A stretch of 64,000 nucleotides of DNA, from NCBI RefSeq assembly GCF_001507855.1, contig NZ_LGEN01000017.1, positions 1 through 64,000 on the forward strand, read 5' to 3'. Of this stretch, positions 25,130 to 35,378 are shown piece by piece. Each line of letters starts with the position of its first letter. Positions within the stretch are counted from its first letter, which is position 1. The position numbers were made by a program, and so were the translations under genes. This DNA comes from Halomonas sp. 54_146. Lineage in GTDB: Bacteria > Pseudomonadota > Gammaproteobacteria > Pseudomonadales > Halomonadaceae. The notes beneath the pieces were generated by a model, which was given only the letters and a program-made list of their open reading frames with translations, did no database searches and was not told the DNA's origin.

Positions 25130-26329
25130 ATGAATGTGTTTACATCCCTTGGTCGCTCTGCACGACTGTGCCTTTTCGCTGTTATGGCGACTGTCGTGCT
25201 GCCTGCCAGCGCCCAGCCAGTGCCTCAGCCGCAAAGCATTATTCCTGCGGCGCCTCAGCTGGCGGCAAGTTCGTGGATACTGATGGATGCCCATAGTGGC
25301 CGCGTATTGGTTGAACATAACTCAGATGAACGCTTACCGCCTGCGAGTCTCACCAAGCTGATGACGGCTTATATGATTGAGCGCGAGCTTGATCGTGGTT
25401 CGATCAATCTCACGGATATGATCAATGTTAGCGAGAAAGCTTGGCGCACTGGCGGCTCAAAGATGTTTATTGAAGTCGGCGACCAGGTCTCGGTAGACGA
25501 TCTTTTGCACGGTATTATTATTGTATCGGGCAACGACGCCAGTGTGGCAATGGCTGAGCACATAGCGGGGGGGGAAGCACCTTTTGCGGACTTAATGAAT
25601 CAGCACGCTACGCGTTTGGGTATGCACAATACCAACTTCCAAAATGCGACGGGTTTGCCGGGTGATAACCATTACTCAAGCGCGCGTGATATGGCATTGC
25701 TATCGCAATACATTATTAATGATTACCCCGAACACTATGAAATTTACTCCCAACGTACTTTTTCCTTCGGTGGAATTGATCAGCCTAACCGCAACCGCTT
25801 GCTTTGGCGCGACCCGAGCGTTGATGGCTTAAAAACAGGCTGGACCACGGAAGCCGGTTATGGTCTGGTAGCGTCGGCTAAACGCGATGATATGCGCTTA
25901 ATCTCAGTGGTAATGGGTACCAACTCAGAAGAGGCGCGAGCCCAGGAAACGCAAAAGCTGCTCAGCTACGGTTTTCGTTTTTTTGAAACAACCAAGCTTT
26001 ATGAACGTGGTGCGGTACTTGCTACCCCGCGCGTTTGGGGTGGCAACATTAATGAGTTACGGATAGGCGTTGATGAAGAAGTCTTTATGACATTGCCGCG
26101 TAATCGTAATGAAGAGCTACGCGCGCGCCTCAACCTTAATGCGGATCTACAAGCACCGATTGCCATTGGTAACGAAGTGGGCACGCTAGAAGTGTATTTA
26201 GGTAGTGAAGTCGTCGGCGAGCGCCGCTTGGTGGCGTTGGAAAACATCGAAGAGGGTGGTTTCTTCAAACGCCTACTTGACCAGGTGCAGCGCTTCTTTA
26301 GCGGCCTGATCAGTAACTTTACAGACTAA
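25130..26329 (+). CDS. dacA: D-alanyl-D-alanine carboxypeptidase (PBP5/6 type)
   Basis: Periplasmic D,D-carboxypeptidase that trims pentapeptide stems and is held on the inner membrane by a C-terminal amphipathic helix (FFKRLLDQVQRFFSGLISNF). 399 aa from ATG 25130; the frame extends upstream into rlpA but that part lacks coding character. Signal peptide ends at ASA. Active-site motifs are ASLTKLM (serine), SGNDAS and LKTGWTTEAGYG. The C-terminal PBP5 beta domain is present. It lies about 100 bases after rlpA. Confidence 0.93.
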   Translation: MNVFTSLGRSARLCLFAVMATVVLPASAQPVPQPQSIIPAAPQLAASSWILMDAHSGRVLVEHNSDERLPPASLTKLMTAYMIERELDRGSINLTDMINVSEKAWRTGGSKMFIEVGDQVSVDDLLHGIIIVSGNDASVAMAEHIAGGEAPFADLMNQHATRLGMHNTNFQNATGLPGDNHYSSARDMALLSQYIINDYPEHYEIYSQRTFSFGGIDQPNRNRLLWRDPSVDGLKTGWTTEAGYGLVASAKRDDMRLISVVMGTNSEEARAQETQKLLSYGFRFFETTKLYERGAVLATPRVWGGNINELRIGVDEEVFMTLPRNRNEELRARLNLNADLQAPIAIGNEVGTLEVYLGSEVVGERRLVALENIEEGGFFKRLLDQVQRFFSGLISNFTD

Positions 26330-26345
26330 ACGGTAAGTAATTTAT

Positions 26346-26389
26346 AAGGCGCTTAGAAAGCATTTAGAAGGTGCTTAGAAAGCATTTAG
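26346..26389. repeat. 22-bp direct repeat downstream of dacA
   Basis: AAGGCGCTTAGAAAGCATTTAG (26346-26367, one base longer than 20 overall) recurs at 26368-26389 with one substitution. It lies in the short gap between dacA and the ybeD-type gene. Confidence 0.85.
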
Positions 26390-26433
26390 ACCGCTGTTTC
26401 GCCTAATTTTGTCGTTGTGAAGATGGGGCTGCC

Positions 26434-26745
26434 ATGAAAAAAGGTACTCAAAAAGGGTTGCGCGATTTGCGTCAACCGGTGGCCGTCGAGCCGCCTAAAA
26501 TTACGTTTCCGTGTGACTATTCTCTAAAAATCGTGGGCGATGCAGCCGAGGATTTTCCGGCCTGTGTTTGCCAAGTGATTGTGCGCCACGCGGCTGATTT
26601 TGATGCCACCACGATGCAGGTAGTAGACAGCCGAAACGGCCGCTTTCAATCGGTGCGTGTGATGATTCGGGCTACCGGAGAGCAGCATATCAAAGATCTT
26701 TTTGAGGATCTGAAAGCCACGGGCCGTGTTCATATGGTGGTATAA
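26434..26745 (+). CDS. ybeD: YbeD/DUF493-family protein
   Basis: A small ACT-like fold protein of 103 aa, with [20 protein letters not shown] and a regular beta-alpha-beta pattern ([25 protein letters not shown]). In enterobacteria the gene always stands between dacA and lipB, as here, and a role near lipoate metabolism has been suggested but not shown. It ends two bases before lipB. Confidence 0.88.
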   Translation: MKKGTQKGLRDLRQPVAVEPPKITFPCDYSLKIVGDAAEDFPACVCQVIVRHAADFDATTMQVVDSRNGRFQSVRVMIRATGEQHIKDLFEDLKATGRVHMVV

Positions 26746-26747
26746 GC

Positions 26748-27413
26748 GTGGATGCCTCAGCGCCAATTAAGTTTTACGATTTGGGTCGCCAAGCTTACCT
26801 TCCAGTATGGGAAGCGATGCGAGCGCTTACCGATACGCGTGATGCAGAGACGCCTGACCAGTTCTGGCTAGTCGAGCACGACCCTGTGTTTACCCAAGGG
26901 CAGGCGGGTAAGCCAGAACACCTGCTAATGCCTGGTGATATTCCTGTGGTGCACACTGATCGCGGTGGGCAGGTGACCTATCACGGGCCAGGCCAGGTGG
27001 TGTTGTATCCATTACTGGATGTGAGGCGGGGGAATATCGGCGTGCGCAATTTGGTGACGGCGTTAGAGAATGCCGTCATCAATGTGTTAAGCAGCTATGG
27101 CGTAAGCGCTCGCGCTAAGCCCGATGCCCCTGGGGTTTATGTGACAACTGCTGCAGGTGAGGCGAAAATCGCCTCATTGGGCTTACGTATTCGGCGGGGG
27201 GCAAGTTTTCACGGCGTGGCGTTAAACGTAGATGGCGACTTAACGCCTTTTTTGCGCATTAATCCCTGCGGTTATGCGGGTATGCCGATGGTGAGACTAG
27301 CGGATCTTGTTGAGTTACCCAGCAATCACCGTGTAGGGGAGCAACTGGCGCAGGCGTTAGCCGTTGAATTAAAGCGCCAGTTGTTACCAAGCGAGAGATT
27401 GCCGCCGTTATAG
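26748..27413 (+). CDS. lipB: Octanoyl-[acyl-carrier-protein]-protein N-octanoyltransferase
   Basis: Transfers octanoyl from ACP to lipoyl domains, the first step of endogenous lipoate synthesis. 221 aa from a GTG start two bases after ybeD. The signature [20 protein letters not shown] is clear, with the catalytic lysine in [19 protein letters not shown] and the acyl-thioester cysteine in [10 protein letters not shown]. Its stop codon lies inside the first unit of a 23-bp tandem array. Confidence 0.95.
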   Translation: MDASAPIKFYDLGRQAYLPVWEAMRALTDTRDAETPDQFWLVEHDPVFTQGQAGKPEHLLMPGDIPVVHTDRGGQVTYHGPGQVVLYPLLDVRRGNIGVRNLVTALENAVINVLSSYGVSARAKPDAPGVYVTTAAGEAKIASLGLRIRRGASFHGVALNVDGDLTPFLRINPCGYAGMPMVRLADLVELPSNHRVGEQLAQALAVELKRQLLPSERLPPL

Positions 27414-27469
27414 TTAGCAGTTAGCCGCCGTTATAGTTAGCAGTTAGCCGCCGTTATAGTTAGCGATAA
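27401..27469. repeat. 23-bp tandem repeat, three copies, spanning the lipB stop
   Basis: Units at 27401-27423, 27424-27446 and 27447-27469 begin GCCGCCGTTATAGTTAGC; the third differs in its last bases. The first contains the end of lipB and its TAG stop, so the stop region has been copied twice into the gap before convergent lipA. No separate terminator is visible between the two genes. Confidence 0.9.
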
Positions 27470-27470
27470 G

Positions 27471-28529
27471 TCAGCCAACGTTAAACGTAGGTATGAGGTT
27501 GGCATCTGCTTGCGGTGGCTGGCCAGGAACCGATGCCGGTGATGCTAGCCCTAGATTATTTTTCTCAAACACCCGGTCGGCGCGATAGCTTGAGCGTACC
27601 AAGGGGCCTGAGGGAACTTCCATAAAACCTTTTTCCAGGCCGATAACGCGATAGCGGTCGAACTCTTCCGGTGTTACCCAGCGTTCAACAGAGAGGTGGT
27701 TCTTCGTCGGACGCAAATATTGACCAAGCGTCACGATATCAACACCAATCTCGCGTAGGTCGTCAAAGGTTTGCAGAATTTCTTCGTCAGTTTCACCCAG
27801 GCCCAGCATCAGGCTGGTTTTAGTGATGATATCCGGACGGTAGCATTTGGCATGGGCAAGCACGTCAAGCGTTTTGCGATAGCCCGCCCGCGGGTCGCGT
27901 ACACGGCTTGTTAAGCGCTCGACCGTTTCAACGTTCTGGGCAAATACCTGCAAGCCGGAATCTACGACGCGCTCAATGGCCGCAGTATCGCCATCAAAGT
28001 CAGGAGTGAGTGCTTCGACAACGACTTCTGGCGTGCGCGCTTTAATGGCACGAATGCAGTTGGCGTAATGCGTTGCGCCACCATCGTCTAGATCGTCACG
28101 GTCAACTGAGGTCAGCACGATATAGCGCAGCCCCATTAGCTCGACGGATTTAGCCGTGTTTTCAGGTTCTTCGTGGTCCAACCAGCCTTGCGGGTTGCCA
28201 GTATCTACGGCGCAGAAGCGACATGCTCGGGTACACACGGACCCCATCAGCATGATCGTTGCGGTGCCATTGCTCCAGCACTCACCCATATTAGGGCAGT
28301 GTGATTCGGAACAGACGGTGCTTAATCGGTGAGTAGCAACATTCTTTTTAACGGCTTCAAAACGCTCGCCACCCGGGATCTGGGCTCGCAGCCACTTTGG
28401 CTTACGCTCAAGCGCCGGCGCTTCTGCCTGCTCTTTGCGTTGCTTCATGCCATCTTTGATCACCGTCATGCCATGTTCGTTGCGGTATTTTTCACCGCTA
28501 GACACACGCTGGGTGGGATTATTGCTCAT
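27471..28529 (-). CDS. lipA: Lipoyl synthase
   Basis: Radical-SAM enzyme that inserts two sulfurs into protein-bound octanoyl groups. 352 aa, with the auxiliary cluster motif [12 protein letters not shown], the radical-SAM triad CTRACRFC, and the C-terminal RSSY segment that supplies a serine ligand. It faces lipB instead of following it, so the lipoate pair is convergent, unlike the same-strand order in E. coli. Confidence 0.95.
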   Translation of the reverse strand: MSNNPTQRVSSGEKYRNEHGMTVIKDGMKQRKEQAEAPALERKPKWLRAQIPGGERFEAVKKNVATHRLSTVCSESHCPNMGECWSNGTATIMLMGSVCTRACRFCAVDTGNPQGWLDHEEPENTAKSVELMGLRYIVLTSVDRDDLDDGGATHYANCIRAIKARTPEVVVEALTPDFDGDTAAIERVVDSGLQVFAQNVETVERLTSRVRDPRAGYRKTLDVLAHAKCYRPDIITKTSLMLGLGETDEEILQTFDDLREIGVDIVTLGQYLRPTKNHLSVERWVTPEEFDRYRVIGLEKGFMEVPSGPLVRSSYRADRVFEKNNLGLASPASVPGQPPQADANLIPTFNVG

Positions 28530-28628
28530 AGCGACAGAGCCTCTCTATTGTGCGGTCGGCATGGGGTCTGAAGGGGTTAATGTAACATATCTCACTGCTA
28601 ACAAAACACCGCCTAATACCCCAGGGCA

Positions 28629-29615
28629 TTAGGGCGAGAGCATCGGTAAACAGGCCACGCCATGGCTGGGTAACGGTGCAGAAGGTGCTTGAAAGTGACG
28701 ACGGTAGTCGGGTAAATGCTCGCGAATAAAGCTTAAAAAAAGCTCAGCAACCGGTGTGGGGAAGCGCGCCCGTGCGTACACCGTGCACCAGGAGCGGTGA
28801 ATGGGGAAGTCAGGAAGCCTCAGTTCATAAAGCAAGCCTTGTTCCAGTTCCAGCTGTACCGCTAAACGGGGAAGGACGGCGACGCCTAAGTGCGCCATTA
28901 CGCCGCCTTTAATAGCCTCATTCGTGCCTAATTCAATGCAGTGGGGAAGGGCGACCTGTTGATTAGCCGCCATTTGCTCAAACGCATTGCGTACGCCAGA
29001 GCCAGGTTCGCGCATAAGCACATAATGGCGTGCGAAATCAGCGAGCGAAGGCTCGGGCATAGAGAGAAGCGGGTGCTCGGGCCAAACAACGGCGATTAAT
29101 TCATTATCAAGGATCGGCATCACGACCAATTGGTCGTCTTCAGGCACCATGGCCATGATGACTAAGTCGTCTTGCTGTTCGGTGAGCCGTTCGAGCGCTT
29201 GGCTCCGGTTGCACACTTTTAAACGAACATGCACTTGCGGGTAATGGGCACGAAAGCGTGCTAGCAAATAGGGCACGACATACTGAGCTGATGACACGGC
29301 CGCTAAATTAAGTTCGCCGCTAATTTTGCCGTTAATATCCGATAAATTCATCTGCAGGCGCGAAAGCTGGCCGAAAATTTCTCGCGTTGAATGGGCTAGC
29401 GTCTCGGCAGCGGGAAGGACATGAAGCGTTTTGCCCGAGTAATTGAAAAGCGTTTGGCCTAGCGCCTGTTCAAGCTGGCGAATTTGCGCGCTCACGGCTG
29501 GCTGGGTTAATCCTAACTGCTCTGCCGCACGCGAGTAAGAGCGTTGGCGGTGTACCGCCTGGAATACCTGTAGTTGCCGAAAGGTGAGGCGATTGAGCAG
29601 GTTGGGGGATGACAT
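28629..29615 (-). CDS. LysR-family transcriptional regulator, CbbR/RbcR-like
   Basis: A 328-aa regulator with an N-terminal HTH (FRQLQVFQAVHRQRSYSRAA, then LGLTQPAVSAQIRQLE) and a substrate-binding domain containing GELNLAAVSSAQYVVPYLLARF, as in the CbbR/RbcR branch. It is divergent from the PHA-synthase-like gene, and two AGCATGCT palindromes lie in the shared upstream region. Regulation of that neighbour is a standard inference for a divergent LysR gene. Confidence 0.82.
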   Translation of the reverse strand: MSSPNLLNRLTFRQLQVFQAVHRQRSYSRAAEQLGLTQPAVSAQIRQLEQALGQTLFNYSGKTLHVLPAAETLAHSTREIFGQLSRLQMNLSDINGKISGELNLAAVSSAQYVVPYLLARFRAHYPQVHVRLKVCNRSQALERLTEQQDDLVIMAMVPEDDQLVVMPILDNELIAVVWPEHPLLSMPEPSLADFARHYVLMREPGSGVRNAFEQMAANQQVALPHCIELGTNEAIKGGVMAHLGVAVLPRLAVQLELEQGLLYELRLPDFPIHRSWCTVYARARFPTPVAELFLSFIREHLPDYRRHFQAPSAPLPSHGVACLPMLSP

Positions 29616-29661
29616 AACAACCTCGTAGTGGATGCCCAGAATCGACTAAGCATTAATGTCA

Positions 29662-29694
29662 GCAGCATGCTGCATTGCCAAAGCAGAGCATGCT
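29662..29694. promoter_or_regulatory. Paired palindromes between divergent LysR and PHA-synthase-like genes
   Basis: GCAGCATGCTGC (29662-29673) is a perfect 12-bp palindrome whose core AGCATGCT recurs at 29687-29694, 23 bases further on. That is about two helical turns, so both lie on the same DNA face. They are plausible binding sites for the adjacent LysR protein. Confidence 0.4.
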
Positions 29695-29860
29695 AACACT
29701 GAACCCTTTGAGCGGGCTAAACAGGGATTCATTCGTTACATTATTGTTAATTATCTGGGTTAAATATCGACGCCATGCGTGTTGTAGCCTAAACTATATT
29801 GCACTGCAGCATCATTGCTTTCGGGTTTGGTGCTTACGCATCAACCGCATGGGAGAACTT

Positions 29861-32461
29861 ATGAACTTTCTCGCCAATCCTTTGCTTTCTGCAACCGCTA
29901 TGACTAGCAGTTGGTTGAAGCAACAAAATGGTTCCAACAACGCGCCTGTTAATGAGGCTATCGCTTCTTTTTTTGACCCATCCGGGTTTGGGCGAGCAGC
30001 CTTTAACTATTGGCGCGACGGTGTAGAGCGCAGCGTTTTATATTTTGACGTTATGCGCGAGCGTGGCAACCAATATCTTGAGCACATGGAGCAAAAAAAG
30101 CCCAGCGTTCTAGGGTTTGATACCGAAGTGCTGATGGACGGACGGTCGCTGCCGCGACCCACCAACTATGAGTTACTACGTGTGTTGCCCCCTAAAGGGA
30201 CGGAAATTGATCTTCAGAAACGCCCCTTTGTAGTGGTAGACCCTCGCGCGGGGCACGGGCCAGGCATTGGTGGCTTTAAACCTGACAGTGAGTTAGGTGT
30301 AGCGCTTAAAGCAGGGCACCCCTGCTATTTTATTGGCTTCTTACCGTTTCCTGAGCCGGGTCAAACCGTCGAGGATGTAGTTGAGACGGAAATCGCCTTT
30401 TTACGCCATGTGATCGAGCGTCATCCTGAAACCACTGAAAAGCCAATGGTGGTGGGTAATTGCCAGGCAGGTTGGCAAATCATGATGGCGGCTGCTTTAG
30501 AGCCAGAGGTTTTTGGACCTATCCTAATTGCAGGCGCACCGCTCTCTTATTGGGCAGGTGAGCACGGCAAAGCCCCTATGCGCTATACCGGCGGCATGAC
30601 AGGAGGCAGCTGGATTACGGCGCTTACCAGCGATATCGGCGCTGGCCAGTTTGATGGTGCTTGGTTGGTGCAGAACTTTGAACGCCTTAATCCCGCCAAT
30701 ACCTACTGGAAAAAGCAGTATCACCTTTACGACAACATCGACACCGAAGCAGGCCGATACCTAGAATTTGAGCGCTGGTGGGGTGGTCACGTCGTACTCG
30801 GTGGCGAAGAAATTCAATATATTGTCGATAACCTGTTTGTGGGAAATCGGCTATCGACTGCGCAGTTGGTTACCCGTGATGGCCGCCGCATTGACCTGCG
30901 CAATGTGCGCTCGCCAATCGTTGTGTTCTGTTCGCGTGGGGATGACATCACGCCACCGCCGCAAGCCCTGGGCTGGATTCGTGATCTCTACGAAGACCAA
31001 GATGACATCGTTGCTAACGAGCAAACTATCGTCTACTGCCAGCACGATACTACCGGCCACCTGGGTATTTTTGTGTCGGGCAGCGTGTCACGTAAAGAGC
31101 ACGCTGAGTTCACGGCGAACATGGATTATATCGATGTTCTACCGCCAGGCTTGTATGAAACCACCGTAACACCAGCGGAAAAGGGCGAAGGCGCAGAGCT
31201 ATTTGAGCGTGATTATTTGCTTGAATTTATGCCCCGCAACTTTGAAGAACTCGACACCGCCGTTATGCACAAGCCTGAGGATGACCGTCGCTTTGCAACG
31301 GTTGCGCGTATCTCAGAAATTAACCTGGGGCTATACCGGCTCTTTATGCAGCCGTGGCTAAAAGCCATGATGACGCCAGAAGCCGCACGCTGGATTCGTC
31401 GTATGCACCCTATTCGGTTGGGCTATCGGTTGTTGTCTGATCGTAATCCGCTGTCAGTGCCGTTACCGGTGATGGCAGAGGCAGTGCGCAAAAATCGTCA
31501 CCCCGTGTCTCAAGACAACTTCTTTAAAGCGCTTGAAACCATTGGTTCAGAGCAGTTGGTCGCTAGCCTAAACGCGATGCGTGATGCCCGCGACAGCAGC
31601 ACTGAAAAAATGTTTATGACGATTTATGGTCAGCCACTCCTACAGGCTGCTGTTGGCCTCTATGGCGATGCCCACGTGCACCGCCGCAGCCCCGGCTCTG
31701 AACCTGAACACCGCCGCTTTATTGAAGAGCGTCAAAAAGCACTGCTTGAGAAAATTGCCCACGGTGGCGTTCATGAAGCACTCATGCGCTCACTTATTTA
31801 TGTAGTGGGTGGTGCCCCCGCTACCGATGAGCGTAACTTTAAGCGTTTGCGCGCCTCACGGACAGAGCTTGAGCCGGGTATTGAACTCAATGATTTTAAG
31901 CGCTTGGTACGTGAACAGTTCTTTATTTTGAAGCTGGACCGAGAGCAAGCCTTGAGTTCATTGCCTGATTTACTCGCTGGACAAAGTAACAGCGACATTG
32001 ATGGCCATTTGAAGCACCTTGAGCATGTGTTCGCTGCCAGTGGTGAGCTTTCAGAGGGCGCTGCTAAGCGCTTTACGCAAATCAAAGCGCTGTTTGACAA
32101 AGCTAGACCCAGCAAAGCGGTAGCGGCGGCTAAGCCAGAAGTAGCTAAACCAGAAGCAGCTAAGCCAGAAGCAGTTAAGCCAGAAGCAGTTAAGCCTGCG
32201 GCTGCTCAACCTGAGACGGCCAAGCCAGAAGTTGCTAAACCAGAAGTAGCTAAACCAGAAGTAGCTAAGCCAGAAGCAGTTAAGCCTGCGGCTGCTCAAC
32301 CTGCGACGGCCAAGCCAGAAGCAGTTCAACCTGCGACGGCTAAGCCATCGCCCGCTGCTGAAAAAACGCCTGAACCTTCTGTCACCAACGTTGCTGGAAA
32401 CAAGGCAACAGCCAAACCTCATCGTGTTAGCAATGGCAACAAACCGCCTAGAAAACGCTAA
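29861..32461 (+). CDS. PHA-synthase-like alpha/beta-hydrolase (DUF3141 type) with Lys-Pro-Ala-rich repeat tail
   Basis: An 866-aa cytosolic protein from ATG 29861 (GGGAG five bases upstream). Residues about 120-405 form an alpha/beta-hydrolase core: RPFVVVDPRAGHGPGIGGF, a nucleophile elbow VGNCQAGW with C201, an acid in SRGDDITPP (361-362), and a histidine in TTGHLGIFVSG (H400). GxCx(A/G)G with Cys, Asp and His is the layout of PHA synthases, but the rest is closer to the uncharacterised DUF3141 proteins. A helical region follows. Residues 754-830 are AKPEV/AKPEA/VKPEA repeats, charged and disordered, which could bind DNA or granules. A role in PHA metabolism is likely but unproven. Confidence 0.7.
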   Translation: MNFLANPLLSATAMTSSWLKQQNGSNNAPVNEAIASFFDPSGFGRAAFNYWRDGVERSVLYFDVMRERGNQYLEHMEQKKPSVLGFDTEVLMDGRSLPRPTNYELLRVLPPKGTEIDLQKRPFVVVDPRAGHGPGIGGFKPDSELGVALKAGHPCYFIGFLPFPEPGQTVEDVVETEIAFLRHVIERHPETTEKPMVVGNCQAGWQIMMAAALEPEVFGPILIAGAPLSYWAGEHGKAPMRYTGGMTGGSWITALTSDIGAGQFDGAWLVQNFERLNPANTYWKKQYHLYDNIDTEAGRYLEFERWWGGHVVLGGEEIQYIVDNLFVGNRLSTAQLVTRDGRRIDLRNVRSPIVVFCSRGDDITPPPQALGWIRDLYEDQDDIVANEQTIVYCQHDTTGHLGIFVSGSVSRKEHAEFTANMDYIDVLPPGLYETTVTPAEKGEGAELFERDYLLEFMPRNFEELDTAVMHKPEDDRRFATVARISEINLGLYRLFMQPWLKAMMTPEAARWIRRMHPIRLGYRLLSDRNPLSVPLPVMAEAVRKNRHPVSQDNFFKALETIGSEQLVASLNAMRDARDSSTEKMFMTIYGQPLLQAAVGLYGDAHVHRRSPGSEPEHRRFIEERQKALLEKIAHGGVHEALMRSLIYVVGGAPATDERNFKRLRASRTELEPGIELNDFKRLVREQFFILKLDREQALSSLPDLLAGQSNSDIDGHLKHLEHVFAASGELSEGAAKRFTQIKALFDKARPSKAVAAAKPEVAKPEAAKPEAVKPEAVKPAAAQPETAKPEVAKPEVAKPEVAKPEAVKPAAAQPATAKPEAVQPATAKPSPAAEKTPEPSVTNVAGNKATAKPHRVSNGNKPPRKR
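32130..32345. repeat. 15-bp coding repeats in the PHA-synthase-like gene
   Basis: About fourteen in-frame units of the form GC(T/A)AAGCCAGAAGTA encode KPEVA, KPEAA or KPEAV. There is a higher-order copy: a block ending KPEAVKPAAAQP occurs twice (near 32175-32220 and 32265-32310). Copy number is likely to vary between strains. Confidence 0.85.
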
Positions 32462-32477
32462 AACAGCCTGTTAGCTC

Positions 32478-32520
32478 AACGCGCCCCCGCCTATTAGGTG
32501 GGGGCGCGTTGTTTGTTTTA
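32478..32520 (+). terminator. Strong terminator after the PHA-synthase-like gene
   Basis: A 15-bp stem (32478-32492 with 32496-32510; one mismatch) has the GC core GCGCCCCC/GGGGGCGC and a 3-base loop, and is followed by GTTTGTTTTA. It ends the gene 17 bases after its stop. Confidence 0.85.
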
Positions 32521-32750
32521 GCACCTTTTGGGTTGCCGTAACGCCAGTGGCAGTCTAGTGTCTAGCTACTATTGACCTGAAATATAAGGATTCATGCAGC
32601 AACTTAGTTGCCACTAGCGCTTAGCTAAAGGCTGGGGTAGGGTAGGCGCATTTTTTCATTCGTATCTTTTTAACGGGCTTTTCCCCGGTGATACGGCACC
32701 GAGTTCAGAGCACGCGCTAGACAGCCCGTGCATTAGGAAAGTGGAGCACT

Positions 32751-35378
32751 ATGGGCAAGTCACTGGTCATCGTCGAGTCGCCAGCCAAAGCGAAGACGAT
32801 TAACAAATATCTCGGCAACGATTTCATCGTGAAGTCGAGTGTGGGTCACATCCGTGACCTGCCGACCAGCGGCTCAGGTAAGGCAGCCTCCGACCCTAAG
32901 GAGCGCGCGCGCCAGGCCGCAGCGACACGTAAGATGTCGGCGGAAGAGAAAGAAGCGTACAAAAAGCGTAAAAGCCAGGATCAGTTAATTCGGCGCATGG
33001 GGATTGACCCTAATAACGGCTGGGAAGCTCGCTACGAAGTGCTGCCGGGAAAAGAAAAAGTCGTGGCTGAGCTTAAAAAATTGGCTGAAAAAGCCGACGC
33101 TATTTATCTTGCAACGGATTTGGACCGCGAAGGGGAAGCCATTGCTTGGCATCTACGCGAGACCATTGGTGGCGATAACGACCGCTACAAGCGCGTGGTA
33201 TTCAACGAAATCACCAAAAATGCCATTCAGGATGCTTTCAAAGCGCCCGGCGCGCTAAATATCCCCAGGGTTGAAGCGCAGCAGGCGCGACGCTTCTTAG
33301 ACCGCGTCGTGGGTTTTATGCTTTCGCCTTTGCTGTGGGCGAAAGTAGCCCGTGGGCTTTCGGCAGGGCGCGTACAGTCGGTGGCCGTGCGCTTAATTGT
33401 TGAGCGGGAACGCGAAATCCGTGCGTTTATTCCCGAAGAGTTTTGGGACGTGCATGCTGATTTAGCGTCTCCAGACGGCGAATTGGTGCGCTTTGCTCTT
33501 GCCCGCCAAGACGGTAAGGCCTTCCGGCCTACGTCTGAAAAAGACACCCTGGCACGCATTGAGCAGCTAAGAAAAGCCAAGCTCGCGATTACTTCTCGTG
33601 AAGATAAGCCCACTAGCTCAAAGCCTACCGCCCCTTTTATTACTTCAACGTTGCAGCAAGCCGCCAGCGGCCGGCTAGGGTTTTCCGTTAAGAAAACCAT
33701 GACCATGGCTCAGCGTCTTTATGAGGCGGGCTACATCACTTATATGCGTACCGACTCCACCAATTTGTCGAAAGACGCTGTGGAGAGCGTGCGTAGCTAT
33801 ATTAGTGAGGAGTTTGGGGAGCGCTACCTGCCCGAAGCGCCTAATCGCTATAGCAGTAAAGAAAGTGCCCAAGAGGCTCATGAAGCGATTCGCCCCTCCA
33901 GTGTTGAGCGTAAGGCGACTGACTTAGCCGGTATGGAGCGAGACGCTGAGCGACTTTATGAATTGATCTGGCGCCAGTTTGTGGCTTGCCAAATGACCCC
34001 CGCCCAATACCTGTCAAGCACGTTGAGCGTCGAGGTCGATGGCTATGAACTGCGTGCAAAAGGGCGCGTGCTCAAGTTTGATGGCTATACGCGGGTGATG
34101 AAACCCAGCGGTAAAAATGAAGATCAGAGCCTGCCTGACTTGCCTAAGGGCACGCCGATGGCGCTGGAAGCGCTCGACCCTCAGCAGCACTTTACCAAGC
34201 CCGCACCGCGTTATACCGAAGCAAGCCTGGTCAAGGAACTTGAGAAGCAGGGAATCGGCAGACCCTCTACCTACGCCTCCATTATCTCGACGATCCAAGA
34301 TCGTGGCTATGTGAAGCTGGAAAACCGCCGTTTTTACGCCGAAAAACTGGGTGACATTGTCACTGAGCGGTTAAAAGAGTCTTTCCCTGATTTAATGGAT
34401 TTCTCCTTCACCGCGCGTATGGAAGACAGCCTGGATGAAGTGGCGGAAGGCCAGCGCAACTGGCAAGCCTTGTTAGATGCTTTCTACGGCGAATTTCGTG
34501 AAGAGCTTGCCAAAGCGGAGAGCGAAGAGGGTATGCGGCCCAATCAGCCGGTACCGACAGATATCGCTTGCCCAAGCTGTGGCCGCCATATGCAAATTCG
34601 CACCGCTTCCACCGGGGTTTTCCTGGGCTGTAGTGGCTATAACTTACCGCCCAAAGAGCGCTGCAAAACCACCATTGACCTTATCCCCGGTGAGGAAGCC
34701 GTTGCCGAAGATGCAGGTGAAGAGGCTGAAACTAACGCACTGCGAGCCAAACGTCGCTGCTCCAAGTGTGGCACGGCGATGGATAACTACCTGATTGATG
34801 AAACGCGTAAGCTGCACATCTGTGGTAATAGCCCAGACTGTGACGGCTACGAAGTGGAAAGTGGCAAATTCAAAATTAAGGGCTACGACGGCCCGATTAT
34901 TGAATGCGATAAGTGTGGCGCTGAGATGCAGTTGAAATCAGGCCGCTTTGGTAAGTACTTTGGCTGTACCAGCAGCGAGTGTAAGAATACCCGCAAGCTG
35001 TTGAAAAGCGGTGAAGTGGCACCACCAAAAATGGATCCAATTCCGATGCCGGAACTGGCTTGCCAAAAAGTTGACGATTACTATGTGTTGCGTGATGGGG
35101 CAAGTGGCCTATTCCTGGCCGCCAGTAAATTCCCTAAAAATCGCGAAACACGGCCGCCGCTGGTAAAAGAGCTAAAAGCGCACGCCGATGAGTTGCCCGA
35201 GAAGTATCATTTTATTCTTAAAGCGCCCAGCGAAGACCCGGACGGTCGCTCTGCTCAGATTCGCTTTTCACGCAAGAGCAAAGAGCAATTCGTGATGACC
35301 GATGAAGAAGGCAAAGCCACCGGCTGGAAAGCTACCTACGATGCTGGTAAGTGGCATGTGGAGGATAAACGCAAGTGA
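32751..35378 (+). CDS. topA: DNA topoisomerase I
   Basis: Type IA topoisomerase that relaxes negative supercoils. 875 aa: N-terminal TOPRIM ([19 protein letters not shown]; acidic motif [15 protein letters not shown]), the catalytic tyrosine in [13 protein letters not shown], the decatenation region, then three C-terminal zinc ribbons (CPSCGRHM...C...C near 604; CSKCGTAM...[15 protein letters not shown]...CTSSEC). A last segment carries no cysteine cluster. The next gene starts inside its stop codon (GTGA overlap). The 240-base upstream gap is AT-rich around 32650-32680 without a clear promoter. Confidence 0.97.
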   Translation: MGKSLVIVESPAKAKTINKYLGNDFIVKSSVGHIRDLPTSGSGKAASDPKERARQAAATRKMSAEEKEAYKKRKSQDQLIRRMGIDPNNGWEARYEVLPGKEKVVAELKKLAEKADAIYLATDLDREGEAIAWHLRETIGGDNDRYKRVVFNEITKNAIQDAFKAPGALNIPRVEAQQARRFLDRVVGFMLSPLLWAKVARGLSAGRVQSVAVRLIVEREREIRAFIPEEFWDVHADLASPDGELVRFALARQDGKAFRPTSEKDTLARIEQLRKAKLAITSREDKPTSSKPTAPFITSTLQQAASGRLGFSVKKTMTMAQRLYEAGYITYMRTDSTNLSKDAVESVRSYISEEFGERYLPEAPNRYSSKESAQEAHEAIRPSSVERKATDLAGMERDAERLYELIWRQFVACQMTPAQYLSSTLSVEVDGYELRAKGRVLKFDGYTRVMKPSGKNEDQSLPDLPKGTPMALEALDPQQHFTKPAPRYTEASLVKELEKQGIGRPSTYASIISTIQDRGYVKLENRRFYAEKLGDIVTERLKESFPDLMDFSFTARMEDSLDEVAEGQRNWQALLDAFYGEFREELAKAESEEGMRPNQPVPTDIACPSCGRHMQIRTASTGVFLGCSGYNLPPKERCKTTIDLIPGEEAVAEDAGEEAETNALRAKRRCSKCGTAMDNYLIDETRKLHICGNSPDCDGYEVESGKFKIKGYDGPIIECDKCGAEMQLKSGRFGKYFGCTSSECKNTRKLLKSGEVAPPKMDPIPMPELACQKVDDYYVLRDGASGLFLAASKFPKNRETRPPLVKELKAHADELPEKYHFILKAPSEDPDGRSAQIRFSRKSKEQFVMTDEEGKATGWKATYDAGKWHVEDKRK

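Noticed and set aside
32130-32345. CRISPR-like array
   Set aside because: The repeats are coding, in frame, without spacers; they encode the KPE tail of one protein.
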